DNA from: Lotus japonicus
Taxonomy: Eukaryota; Streptophyta; Magnoliopsida; Fabales; Fabaceae
Direction: 5' to 3'
Assembly (NCBI RefSeq): GCF_012489685.1
Contig: NC_080042.1
Span: 51,202,066-51,266,065, forward strand
Length of the DNA: 64,000 bases
Each line of letters starts with the position of its first letter. Within the stretch, counting starts at the first letter, position 1. Positions 10,999 through 21,747 of the stretch are shown piece after piece. The position numbers and the translations under genes were made by a program. A model generated the notes under the pieces. It worked only from the letters and a program-made list of their open reading frames with translations. It did no database searches and had not been told where the DNA came from.

Positions 10999-12624
10999 AT
11001 GGCTTCTCAATTCGATGATGTGATTAATCTTCGACCTGGGAAGGAGACATGGAGGATGCTGGTCAAGATCATACGCATCTGGTATAGCCAGGGCTATACT
11101 AATTCCAAATTACCATTATCTCTGGAAATGGTTGTAATGGATGCCAAGGTAATTTAGCTTTGACATATTTTTTTTGGCTTTGACATTTTTTTTTGAAAGA
11201 AAAGTAATTCGTTTCATTTCTATGTAAAGAAGATACCCTCCACACATGTGTCCAAGTCCATCTGTAATGTTTGGCAGTACAGAGATTATTGCACCGTTAC
11301 TTGACACAAGGCAAAAAAGAATTTGCAACTATATATTGGTTGCCCATATACAAAATTGAAAAAAGCAACATGAACTGAAGCACCATAATAATATCTTTTG
11401 TGTTTAACCATAATTACTGAATCTATTTGGCAGGGGGATAAAATACATGTCATCATTAGGAAGACAATCATGTATAAATTTGAGACGACTCTTATTGACG
11501 GAAACGTCTATAGCATGTCCTATTTTGAGGTTGCTGACAATACTGGGTTGTTCAAACCAACTAAACACCCCTACAAAGTTAATTTCCAGTTTAACACTGA
11601 AGTCCGCCCAATGAACCAAAATCCCATTTCTGTTGATCCTTATTCGTTCGTCCCTCTTGCTGACGTGATGTCTACCGCTTATGATACAAATTTTTTAATT
11701 GGTAAGAGTAATACAATTAATTTCCCAAAAATTTTAGGACATATCGGGTTAAATAATTTATATTAATAAGTGCTTTGTTTCATTATCTTAGACGTCATTG
11801 GAATCCTCACTGTTGTTGGAACTGAGAGGGTGATTGAAAGTCATGGAAAGAAAACAAAGATGAATGTCATTGAAATTGACTCTTATGGGTATTTTTGGCT
11901 TAATCACACATACTTTAAATATCTATTTAACACACTAATTATAATTTAAAAAGTAAAACCACTTACCATATATGTAGGGTCAAGATGGAGTGTGCCTTAT
12001 TTGGACCCTATGTCGAAGATCTCAATCTGTTCCTTAATGGTGGTGAAATGGTGAACGTAGTTATTCTTCTCCAATTTGTCAAAGTCAAGACATGGCAAGG
12101 GAATTTGTCTTTGCAAAATGTGCATGGGGCTACAAAAATGTTGTTTAACCCCGCAGTCGACATAGCTGTGGCTGTCATGGAAAGGTATACTCATTAAATC
12201 CGGATTTTTTTACTATGGGTAACAATATTGTGACATAATTTTTTTTCATTGTGTTATTAGGTTTTCAGCAAGTAATGATACAGGATCGCAATCTCTAAGT
12301 CAGCTTCAAGATTCAAGCAAGGTTGTAGATGAAGAGGACTTCTTAATCTTAACCCCTCGAAAGACCATTGCGCAAGTCCATGACATGAAGGAGGTATCAT
12401 TCTTTAATTTGTGAGGGATTATTGTTCGAAAATCATATCGTTGAATCTTTACATTTACCCTGCAGAATTCGGTGTGCATTGTATATGCCACTATCAGCTA
12501 TGTAGAAGAGGGTATGGACTGGTGGTACACTGCATGTAAATGCAATAAAAAAGTTTATCCAGATGAAAAGATGTATTTCTGTGAGGTCTGCAACCGCCAC
12601 GTTGTCCACGTTATCCCAATGTGA
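10999..12624 (+). CDS. Replication protein A 1 (RPA70)-like OB-fold protein, short form
   Basis: Six exons (10999-11148, 11434-11701, 11792-11888, 11978-12184, 12261-12393, 12466-12624) join in phase to 1014 nt, 337 aa. The N-terminal OB fold ('RPGKETWRMLVKIIRIWY' ... 'DKIHVIIRKT') matches the plant DUF223/RPA1 N-terminal family. A second OB-like domain follows ('DVIGILTVVGTERVIESHGK' to 'VVILLQFVKVKTWQGN'). The C-terminal zinc region has the two pairs 'CKC' and 'CEVC', but the protein stops at 'HVIPM', right after the finger. Normal RPA1-like proteins continue into the third OB fold, so this is either a truncated copy or a natural short form. Plant Helitrons are known to encode RPA1-like proteins, and a Helitron-type end lies downstream in the same orientation. 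No stop or frameshift breaks the exons. Confidence 0.82.
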
Positions 12625-13457
12625 TAGATTGTAATATCGTCCATTCCTTTGATATGGATTATTTCCATTAAGGTTAGACCAAACGACTTCCAACTTCACT
12701 AAGAATGTTGTGTACACTGAGGTTTTTGATAATATATGAGCAGGATAGTATTGTAGTCCATTGGACGTATCTTTCAATTATTTAATTTGAAATCTCCCAC
12801 ATGGTTGACTTTGTTTTGAACTAATATCCTACAAAAGTAGTTATGATTTTATTCATACCATTAATTCTTCACTGCATGCATGAATCACGCATGCTGCATC
12901 TGACACTCTTGCTCCCTTTTTTCTTTTTCTAGCAAAATAATTGTACATGTCTTTTGAGCAAAAGTTCTCCTTTTTGTCTATATGGTGTTGTTTAAGTTTT
13001 AAGTCAATATAAACACTAATTTTATTTTCGTATCCCATTAGTCTAATTTTTTTTTTGGACGGATCTAATGTAACACGTAAATCCAAGTAGCTATTTTTTT
13101 TTTAATTTAATTGTGGTTTGAACGGCTAAATAGGGAAATAGTGGAATTTGGTTAATTGATATATTTTTATGCCCATCTAATAGATACAGTATTGTGTAAT
13201 GGGAATCATAAGAATGATAGAATGGAGAATGAGAAAATAAAGCTAAAAGAGGACAGTTTAGACATGTAATATGAATTAGTTTAGAAAAGGTCTTTAAATG
13301 CAACCTACTGGTTAGACATTCATTACTTACATTCTTACTAAATATCAACTCAATAATAGGACTATGCTGTAAAAGTCCACAGTTGTGAGTCTATATATAC
13401 CCTCCATACCCCCTACATCCCACACTTTGGCTGGATTGCCCTCCCATTTCCTAAACA
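12625..13457. other. Spacer between the RPA-like and B3-like genes
   Basis: AT-rich spacer of 0.83 kb holding the 3' flank of the RPA-like gene and the promoter of the B3-like gene. No other gene is supported. Confidence 0.5.
13391..13400 (+). promoter_or_regulatory. TATA box of the B3-like gene
   Basis: CTATATATAC lies 58 bp before the ATG at 13458 and suits the short leader 'CCCACACTTTGG...'. Confidence 0.55.
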
Positions 13458-14346
13458 ATGGACCACATTCTGTCGGCGAATTTTGAAGCGTATGAGTCTG
13501 CATTTGCTGTTGTCAGTCGTCCTTACGAGGTTTGTTTGATCATCTAATGTTCATATCCATATCATATATATCACCAACTTATTAAATATTCAAAAATATT
13601 TTAAGTTGCAGATGACTGCTTCTGTGGCAGAATTTTTCGCAACAAGGTTTGATGTTGAACTTAGTAACAGGTGGTTGTTATTTGACCCTGTTGGTAATAG
13701 GCATTCTGTCCAATTTATTAAGTGTCCTGTTAAGCCACAAATTTCAACTGGGTGGTTTGAAATCCGTCATTTTTATGGATTGGAGGGGGTGAGATGGTGT
13801 ATTTTGAGATATAAAGGAGGGTCTATGTTCGATCTATTTGTTTACGGTAGAAATTCACAAGAGATAGACTACCACAGAGGGCCTCGATCCAAACACTTAG
13901 AGTATCCCCCTATGTTAGAGCCCATTGTAACAAATGTGCCAGAATGGAGATTTTATCCATGTTATTTCACAGTGCAACTTACGGAAAGCCAGTCAAAAGG
14001 AAGCCAGTTGGTAATGTTTTAAATTGTAGGTTCCATTCTTAAAGTCATATAATTATTTTGAATATCTAATATCTATCCTTGGTTTCATATGCAGAATGTT
14101 CCTAAGCACATTGCTTACTACCTTCGTAACTCTGATGTTTTCCACTGGATTCTAAGAGGGCCATCTGGCATTCAAGTGTTATGTAGCATACTTGCACCAG
14201 AACGATTCAACTACGCTAAGATCGGTAGAGGTTGGAAACTCTTCTGTGAACTGCATTCTATACATACTGGACAAGTGGTATCTCTTCTTTTTTCAACCGA
14301 AGATATCAAACTGGTGGATGTTATTATCCACCCATATCAAGTGTAA
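13458..14346 (+). CDS. B3-domain-like protein with two B3-like modules
   Basis: Three exons (13458-13529, 13612-14010, 14095-14346), all phase 0, give 240 aa starting MDHILSANFEAYESAF. The first module covers about residues 25-130 ('ASVAEFFATRF' ... 'GVRWCILRYKGGSMFDLFVYG'). The second covers about residues 155-240 ('HWILRGPSGIQVLCSILAPE', 'KIGRGWKLFCELHSIHTGQ'). The 'IGRGWK.FC' and 'G..V.F' pattern is typical of the second domain of short plant B3-like DNA-binding proteins. A nucleic-acid-binding role is inferred from the fold only. The gene follows the RPA-like gene in the same orientation and lies inside the same transposon boundaries. Splice sites are canonical and there are no breaks. 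Confidence 0.65.
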
Positions 14347-14479
14347 CAGCATTTGCCTTTATTTCGTTGCCACTTATGTATGATGTATCCATATATATGT
14401 ATGGTAACAAGCTTCCATCTGATGTATAATCCATTAGGATTATTTTTTTTTATTGCAAACTTCCTGGTAACCAACGTAT

Positions 14480-14523
14480 GCCTGCATATAATTGACTTAT
14501 GCCTGCATATAATTGACTTAGGC
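14480..14523. repeat. Tandem duplication, about 20 bp x2
   Basis: 'tatgcctgcatataattgac' occurs twice in direct succession, just before the Helitron-like end. Confidence 0.8.
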
Positions 14524-14604
14524 ATGTGCATTTGTTAACATGATGTTATCAAAGATTTAATTCAGGAGACAAAAAACAAAATAAAAATTACCAGATATGA
14601 AACA

Positions 14605-14632
14605 CCGTGCATAGCACGGGCCTATATACTAG
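14605..14632 (+). mobile_element. Helitron-type 3' terminus (hairpin plus CTAG, then T)
   Basis: A GC-rich hairpin with stem CCGTGC / GCACGG and loop ATA (14605-14619) is followed 9 bases later by CTAG (14629-14632). The next base is T. A hairpin 10-12 nt before CTRR, inserted ahead of a T, is the hallmark of a Helitron 3' end. Its orientation matches the RPA1-like and B3-like genes upstream. I could not identify the matching 5' TC end, which should lie between 10194 and 10999. No Rep/helicase gene is present. Confidence 0.65.
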
Positions 14633-15568
14633 TTAATACACAAAACACATAGTGCCGGGGTAATCAATACACAATGCATTAATTGAGAAATGCGTTTTAG
14701 AAAAGCATATGCATAACATAATGCATTAGAAAAGCATCTGCATAACATAATGCATTAATTTTTTTCTTTTATAAGCATCACATAATGCATTAATGCATGC
14801 CTGCCAAATCACAATTTCCAAATAGAAAGCATATGCATGCCTGCCAAGTGCCAAATCACAATTTCCATAGCCTCCACAATTTTCAATCTCAAATCAATTC
14901 AATTTAACTCAACAAACCGCCCACCACACATGCTTCACTTTCTCTAATTCTCTTCTCAATCTCACAAACAATACACAAACCTTCCCACAGTCTCACTTCT
15001 TCACACACCACAAGCCTTTACCATTCTCTGAATTCCACTCTCTCACCCACTCCTGACTCGCTCACGGCACCTCACTCCTTCACTCTCAATTTTTTTTTCC
15101 ACAATTTCCACTCCCAAATCCCACTCACTCACCCACTCTTCACACACACACCGCCTCTGGTTTATGGAATTAAGCTTTCTTTCAGTGTGCCGGAAACTGG
15201 GTGTGGGAATTGCAGCAAATTTGGTGGGGTAAAATTGCAGGAAATCTTGTGGGTTTGATACTGATACAGAAGGGTAAAGGGTTGCTCTGTCTCTGCTCAG
15301 GTTTCAGCAATCCATTCGTCACAGCAAGTTGCAGCGGCAGCGATGGAATTTTCAACCAGCCGCATTCACCCACGCTTCACCCACCGCCTGCATCTCAACC
15401 GTCCACAACCCTGTTTCACTCACCCTCACCTTGTCCCCTTTTTTTCAATTTTGCCCTTTTTCCTTCTTTTTTTGGGCCAAAAAACTAACCTGGTCCAAAG
15501 AAAAAAATGTTTTTTTTTCCAGAGCTAGGGCACAGGCCCTAGCTAGCCAGGTGGTAAATCCGCCCCTG
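14633..15568. other. Right arm of the hAT element; C- and T-rich, no gene
   Basis: This part holds direct repeats near 14696-14790 ('aaaagcat.tgcataacataatgcatta'), a long pyrimidine-rich CT/CA stretch at about 14880-15170, and the terminal region 'gggcacaggccctag...aaatccgcccctg'. Short open frames at 15180-15640 lack recognisable domains. Confidence 0.5.
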
Positions 15569-15576
15569 GTTTCATC
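15569..15576. repeat. Right 8-bp target-site duplication of the hAT element
   Basis: GTTTCATC, identical to the eight bases left of the element at 10186-10193. Confidence 0.8.
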
Positions 15577-15827
15577 CACACCTCTCTTTGAGGTGGAGAG
15601 AGATAGGAAGAAAAGAAAAAGTAAGAGAGAGAAAATATGAGATGTGATAGATGATAAGATGAGAGAGATAGAAATAAAAAGATGTGGAGATGGAGTGTTT
15701 AAAAAATGAGGTGTGTATATATCATTACTCTACTTTACAATAGAGTTCCTAAATCCTAACAAATGAAAACACAAATTCCAATGATTTTCTTCAGTTTGAT
15801 ACGCATGAAAATATGCAAAGAAAGAAT

Positions 15828-16184
15828 GAATAATGATTCATGAACCACTGAATAGTAAAACACCCCTAAACACCCCTTTTTCCTACGGATTTGGCCAAAT
15901 AATACACTAAACAAACCACCTAAATACACATGACTAACCATAAAGCACATAACCGTGTAAAGTTGAAATTCCTAAGTCATGTGTATTTAGGTGGTTAGTT
16001 CAGTGTATTATTTGGCAAAATCCCTAATTTAGGAATTTCAACTTTACACGGTTATGTGTTTTATGGTTAGTCATGTGTATTTAAGTGGTTAGTTCAGTGT
16101 ATTATTTGGCCAAAACCCTAATTCCGTAGGAAAAAGGGGTGTTTAGGGGTGTTTTACTATTCAGTGGTTCATGAATCATTATTC
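15828..16184. mobile_element. Fold-back (MITE-like) element with duplicated arm
   Basis: The left arm begins GAATAATGATTCATGAACC and the right arm ends with its reverse complement. The arms also share the 'acacccctaaacacccc' block and the 'gtgtattatttgg..aaa' block. The right half carries the inner part of the arm twice (about 15977-16030 and 16065-16125), so three related arm segments are present. There is no coding content. The flanks contain 'aagaaag' on both sides, which may be part of a duplication, but the exact ends are uncertain. Confidence 0.75.
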
Positions 16185-17604
16185 AAGAAAGAAAACATGT
16201 GAGACCTATCAAAAAAGTATTCTCTTCAGCACTGAACAGAAATGTTAGAGGTGGTATTTTAAGTGATATACCAAAAATAACCTTCATTATTTACAATTAA
16301 TTATGTTTTCAATTAGGAGGTTAAGATGTCATTTATTATAAAAGTAATTTTCTCTTCTCTCTTTTTCCTTTATTTCTCTCATACCATGAACAATCTAGTC
16401 TTCCTCATCTCTTTCTTTCAACTCATATTCTCTTTTCTTATTTTCTATCTTCTCACTTTTTCTCCTATACCAAACAGAGTTTTTAAACAACCAAACACAC
16501 AGTAAGTTAATATTTTAAAGCTATGTTTTGATATCTATTAGTTATACTTAGCATGTATTTCAAAATAAAAAATGAACAGAACTAACTTTCTTATGAATTA
16601 CGATAAAAATTCGTTCATATTGAACTCAATTGGTATAAAAAACAAGCTAATTTATAGAAAATAAAAGACCAGAGAACCAGAAAATAAAGACAGGGATGTC
16701 CAAAGTGCGCATTCATTAAAATAGTGTCCTCAATTGGATTGTATACAAACCAGAGAGAGGTAAATAACTCCTAATTACTTGGGCAGCTTTTATAACTAAA
16801 CCATAAACACGAATTACTCAACCAACTGGCTCTATCTGGCTCCGCTATCCATAGTTAAAACCATGGGATTATGAAGACCCTACTAAGACATGTGCGTGTG
16901 TGCATCTTAGTCCATTTCAGCCAACTACGCAATGCAAAAAAGAGTAAGAAAAGCTGTGGTAATTATCTGACAATGGCCAATGTACCCAGGTTATCACTGC
17001 AACGCCACTGTATTTGATTTTGATCTAAGTCCATAACCAACAACAGTGATTCCAAGAAATCTTCTGAAGGTAGCAGCACCAAGCAAGCAGCATCAACTGT
17101 AACAGAATCAAAAGTATGTTGTCATACATCATGCTGAGTAAAACAACAAAGTTGAGCTTCAAATGATCCCAAACAACACATCACTTCAAATAGAATTCAT
17201 CATACAAATTGGTTTCCCCCTCTGTGACACATCAATAAGTAGTCTTTGTGACTTGAACTTAGGATCTATCCCAAAAATAACCATCTGAGATAAGCCTAGC
17301 TTCACAAGGACTTTAAAACCAATAAACAAATCCTCATCACAAATTCACAAAAAATTGATCAATGAAGAAATAGCATCATTCAAATAAATAGATGAAAACG
17401 TTCATCCACAACCAAATTTGGAACTACTGGTACATTTAAAAATGAAAACAGTGCTTACTATCAAGAAATACTAACTAGTCAATCTTTTTTAGCAAATTTT
17501 AATGAGTGCAACCGAAGTAACCATGAAATTACATAAAGGGCAAAACGAGTCCGGCATAACAGTAGAAGAATTAAGATAAAAGCTTACATAGTCTACAAAG
17601 ATAT
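16185..17604. other. Intergenic spacer and 3' region of the PPR gene
   Basis: AT-rich sequence with pyrimidine runs near 16360-16480. The part from about 16970 to 17604 may include spliced 3'UTR of the minus-strand PPR gene, as there are splice-like CTTAC/CTGAG motifs. No protein-coding frame is recognisable. Confidence 0.35.
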
Positions 17605-18642
17605 TTAAAATGGCATCTGTGGGGCTTTCTTCCCAAAGATAGCCTCCCAGACGGAGGGTGAAAATGGTTTTTTCTTGTTCAAAAAGTCCTTAACAGCTTT
17701 CTCATTCACAGCAAAACCCTTTTCTATTAATGTTTTGATAGCACCCTTTGCTTCTTCAATCCCTTGTTCCTTGCAGAAACCTTCTACAAGGTCAACGAAA
17801 GTTGTGACATTTGGAGAATGACCAGCTTCTAACATCTCTACACAAAATTCAAAAGCATCCTGTAATCTGCTACATTTGCAGAGTCCTCGTACAAGGACGG
17901 TGTAACTGAAAGCATTGGGTGAAATTCCATTGCTCTGCATTTTCCTGAAAATCCTTTTGGCATCATCAGCCTTGTGGGCCTTTGTGTAGCCCTCAACCAC
18001 AGCGGTGTAAATGACAATCTCTGGAATGGTTCCCTTTTCTCTCATCAAACCAAAAAGTTTCAATGCTTCTTGAACAAGACCATCTTTACATAGACCATCA
18101 AGCATAGCCACCGCATTGGGGATAAGACCAGTTTCCTTCATCTTCTTGAAGATTTCATCAGCGTCCTCAGGCATAGCTGGTTGATTGGAATTTGAACTCT
18201 TTGTCGCCTCTTCAGATTGGTTGGTTTCTGAGGAATTCCCTGCTTTATTATCAAAACCAAGCTTGAACTTATCAAGGAAACTGTCTCCTAATTGATTGGC
18301 AACGTCCGGCCTATTTCGGCCCTGAAATCCAAGATCAGATTTCATTGTTGTCTTTTCCACTTCATCACGGTTGCCATCGAATCTTGAACGAGAACCTCTA
18401 TTATATTCTCGGGTACGCTGATTAACTGGCTTTGTACTTGGAATTGGTTCTGATCCTTCGCGGCTTCTTCTGTCACTAAAATTTGGGTCTGAGTTCTGAA
18501 TAGAAACGTCATCTGATTCTCCGACAAGTTGTTTGCTAAAATGGCGTACAGTCCATGGTCGTTTGGAATTTAAAAAGGAAACAAGCCTATCAATCTGAGA
18601 GGAGGATACAGGCTTATGAACCCGTCCTAGCAATGCTGGCAT
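17605..18642 (-). CDS. Short PPR protein, At4g38150-like, probably mitochondrial
   Basis: A 345-codon frame starts at ATG 18642 (MPALLGRVHKPVSSSQ). Residues 1-40 are basic and hydrophobic, suiting an organelle presequence. A low-complexity Arg/Ser/Asp/Asn-rich middle follows. From about residue 168 come four PPR repeats beginning 'EDADEIFKKMKETGLIPNAV', with 'MLDGLCKDGLVQEALKLF' and 'YTAVVEGYTKAHKADDAKRI'. The C-terminus 'WEAIFGKKAPQMPF' is characteristic of the At4g38150 group. An acceptor (AACAG) lies just before the start, and a donor at ATG/GTAAAT (18738-18734) would join in frame through an 87-bp intron. The true start may therefore be that upstream ATG. A further leader exon is likely near 19380-19450. 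Confidence 0.85.
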   Translation of the reverse strand: MPALLGRVHKPVSSSQIDRLVSFLNSKRPWTVRHFSKQLVGESDDVSIQNSDPNFSDRRSREGSEPIPSTKPVNQRTREYNRGSRSRFDGNRDEVEKTTMKSDLGFQGRNRPDVANQLGDSFLDKFKLGFDNKAGNSSETNQSEEATKSSNSNQPAMPEDADEIFKKMKETGLIPNAVAMLDGLCKDGLVQEALKLFGLMREKGTIPEIVIYTAVVEGYTKAHKADDAKRIFRKMQSNGISPNAFSYTVLVRGLCKCSRLQDAFEFCVEMLEAGHSPNVTTFVDLVEGFCKEQGIEEAKGAIKTLIEKGFAVNEKAVKDFLNKKKPFSPSVWEAIFGKKAPQMPF

Positions 18643-19021
18643 GAAGACCTGTTCATAATTTGCACCAACCATAAAGTAAAAAACCCATCCCAGATAAAAA
18701 AAAAAAATAATCAACACAAAGTGCTGGCAATTTACCATTTTCTTGAAATTCACTACTACTCAACTATTTGCAATTGATGCTAGGATTAACTCAAAGCCAC
18801 TTTCAAAACCTGTAATCCACCCTAATTGAATATAAAACAGTTTTACTTAAATCATGATAAAACCGTACAGCTGCTCAATAGTCTAAGTTTTACATCATTT
18901 GGCAGGATTGGGGGCAAATAGCACATAATGGGTAGTATTTGACATTAAAGCATAACTTAACTACTCAGAATAAGTGCATATAATAGATTGTATTTGACAT
19001 TAAAATACAGTCACTATCTTA

Positions 19022-19135
19022 GGTTTTTTTCCAGGCAAATGTTAGTTGGTAGTAATGTTAGTAAATTAGTACTCATCAGAGTTCGAACCCTTCACCCTCC
19101 CAAACCTTATGCCCCTGGCTCTTACCATTTCAGGG
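19022..19135 (-). mobile_element. tRNA-derived SINE with 15-bp target duplication
   Basis: On the minus strand the element reads an A-box-like 'TGAAATGGTAAGAGCC' and a B-box 'GGTTCGAACTC' about 45 bp later. It ends in a short tail seen as GGTTTTTTT on the plus strand. It is flanked by the identical 15-mer ACAGTCACTATCTTA at 19007-19021 and 19136-19150. The length (114 bp), pol III boxes and long duplication define a SINE. It lies upstream of the PPR gene, in the likely promoter or 5' intron. Confidence 0.85.
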
Positions 19136-19150
19136 ACAGTCACTATCTTA

Positions 19151-20879
19151 GTACATGATGATCAGTACAAAAGATGCTCAATTAATAATATTATTGACTA
19201 AATCACAAAGAGAAAATAAAAAACTACTAGTACAAGATAGAAAAGGTTTATAACTCATTCTAGAAGCACACGGTTTTCGGAAGGAAGAAAAATGCAATAC
19301 AAAATTCAGCAAAAGCTACATAAGAAATATGTTATGCAAAAAGAAAATGATAAATGAAACACATGACTTACACGGTAATCGGAAAACAAGAACGAACGAA
19401 TTGGAAGATGCTGCAAACAGAGCGAGCAGTATGAAGGAGATTGCCGCTATAGGGTTGATTGAAGAGAAGAGTGCCAATGTATTTACCAATCGGTCCCTCT
19501 TCTCTCCTCACGTGGGCTTTTTGTGCTGTGGGCCGGATCTGCATATCTAATTCTTGTGATTAACAAAGGAGGTTTCAAAAAAAAGCCAAAGGAGGTTAAA
19601 CTTTGACACCTCCATCACCCAATTTCACACTTGTAGACTTGTAGTAAATGTTTATAGGTAATGGTTACCGGCACACTCGTCATCTAATTCCACCTCCGTC
19701 ATATTGTCGAAACCCCAAAATATCCTTAAAAAAATTTGCCTACGCACTTTCGAATAGAGTGCACCACGCAGTTAGTAAGTGTGTGGCCAACGCACTTGCA
19801 AGTGCATTATCGTCCAAGTCAAAACTACAAAACTCTACCTAATCAGAACTTTCACTTTCCCAAAATCTCAATTCCCAATTAACACACATGTTACACACTA
19901 ATTTGACCATTAATTCCTATGTTAATCGGTTAATTCCCATGGAAATTTTAGATTCCAGAACATAACATAAACCAATGTATTAACATAAGGGTACCTAACA
20001 TAATTGTGCATTACATAAACCAATGCATAAACCATTTAGTGCAAGTTTGGCCATCGTTCCTGTTCAACGAAACCCCAAGACAATGAGGATTCTCAAACTT
20101 TGTTGCAAGGTTGCTATGGTGGCCTTCAAGCTCGTTTTCTCAGCAGTTTTTGGAGATCCTGTATTGTCGAAGCCATGGTTCAGCTTCAGCAATGAATGAA
20201 GATTATAGTTCTAGTTTAGAATTATTTTTATTAGTGTTTCAACTTTCTGTAAATAAACATCATGTAAATATTAATAATATAGCTAAAATTTAGTCTTAAT
20301 TAGTCTACTATTATTGGTGTTTGTGTAAATAAACATGTAAATATTATTGGTGTTTCTTATGCGTTCTTAATTCCTCTATGTAATCTTTCTCATTTTCACT
20401 GTTCCCAATCCACTTTGAATTAGATAGATATAATTATTATTATTATGCTCTCCCCTCTCTCATTTTCTCTTTAACAGAAACTGTTCTATAGTTAAAAGGA
20501 AGTTTTTGTGCCTGTGATATCTTTTTTTGAAAAAGGAAAGATATATATTAATTAAAAAGAGTTTGTTTTTGCTTCGGGGCACTTCTTAATCAATGGAAAC
20601 AGTGTAACTTTAAAAGATATTCTCTTCAAATATTTGGACCCTTGACACACACAGCACACGCACGGTGCATGCATATTATTTGCACGTCCAACTTGAAATT
20701 TTCTTATATACCTGCATCATTGTTAATTATAAGACACTTTAAAGACATGGTTTTTGTTTTTTTGTTTGTAAGAGATAGTTGATGTCCTCTTTCTCTCTTA
20801 TCAAAGGAATAAAGAAATGAAACAAAGCTTATTGTCTATGCATACTCTCATTTATTCAATTCAAGCAACTAGATAATCA
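19151..20879. other. Intergenic spacer
   Basis: The first 300 bases probably include the leader exon and promoter of the minus-strand PPR gene. The rest is AT-rich. Small open frames at 19648-19842 and 20111-20293 show no recognisable domain and are not called as genes. Confidence 0.4.
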
Positions 20880-21747
20880 ATTTCTGAAGAACAATGGAGA
20901 TTTTGGTCAAAGCTAAAAGCCTCAACAATTGAGTGACCAACGGACTAAAGGAATGGAGCATGCACCAAATTGATAAATCTTCTGAAAGAAGAATGTCTGA
21001 AGAAAGAGCATCGTCCGACATGAAGATGGTAAGCAGAACTTCGAAGGTAACCAACATCTATCATCATATGAAGACTTTTGTATCAGGAAGAAGAAAAGAA
21101 GACATGATTCAATGAGCTAGAACATATGAGCAAAAGCAGATTCACACTCATTGTTTGAAGAACGATCATCTGAAGCGGAATGAAGACGATAGAAGCAGAA
21201 TATCATCTTAGAAGTCAAGATCTCACTCAAGCAAGCTACAAAGTCAAATCTAGTAAAACTTTCCGTTGGAGAAAAAGCCGAGAAAGCTTTGTGCAGAAGT
21301 TTCAAGATGAAAATCACATGTCTGCCACAAAAGCTATGATGAAGAAAAGCTATGTGGTGTCACTGTCAGATTTCCATATCTCTACACCAACGGATATAAA
21401 TTCAGACCTATGTTATCTACTACATGACAATTACATCTTTATGACATGTCTCCATAAAACAGTACCACGCTCTGACGCAAGTACATTTTGTGTTGTTTGA
21501 TCCAAAGGCTAGAAGCTCTGTGAACTCCATGCTCCAACGGGCCGCAACGGTTATTTTTCACTCACAAAAGATTCAGAAGTATAAAGGGAAGCAGTGTAGA
21601 CTTGAGGAGGCATATCTTATGCTCACATGAATTGAGCTTTATGCTCAAATCACTTAAGCGTGAAAAGAAGCCTCAGAGCTCAACCTCAGACATCGATGAT
21701 ATACTTCAATGAACTATCATTCATCATCGTCTGCTTCAACAAGCGTG

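Larger units (their letters stand above)
10194..15568 (+). mobile_element. hAT-type non-autonomous element (5375 bp) carrying an RPA1-like and a B3-like gene
   Basis: The left end reads CAGTGGCGGAACCAG and the right end reads ...AAATCCGCCCCTG, whose reverse complement is CAGGGGCGGATTT. This gives an imperfect terminal inverted repeat. The flanking 8 bases are identical: GTTTCATC at 10186-10193 and at 15569-15576, the duplication length of hAT transposons. No hAT transposase is recognisable inside. The cargo is two spliced genes, at 10999-12624 and 13458-14346, and a Helitron-type 3' terminus at 14605-14632. One reading is a Helitron with genes inserted in a small hAT MITE; the other is gene capture by the hAT. 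The orientation is given by the cargo genes. Confidence 0.75.

Noticed and set aside
15180..15640. Possible exon (open frames 15201-15488 and 15329-15640)
   Set aside because: They are overlapping frames in CT-rich sequence that run through the right end of the hAT element, and no known domain is present.
19022..19135. Possible tRNA gene
   Set aside because: Only A- and B-box similarity is present, with no cloverleaf. The 15-bp duplication shows it is a SINE.
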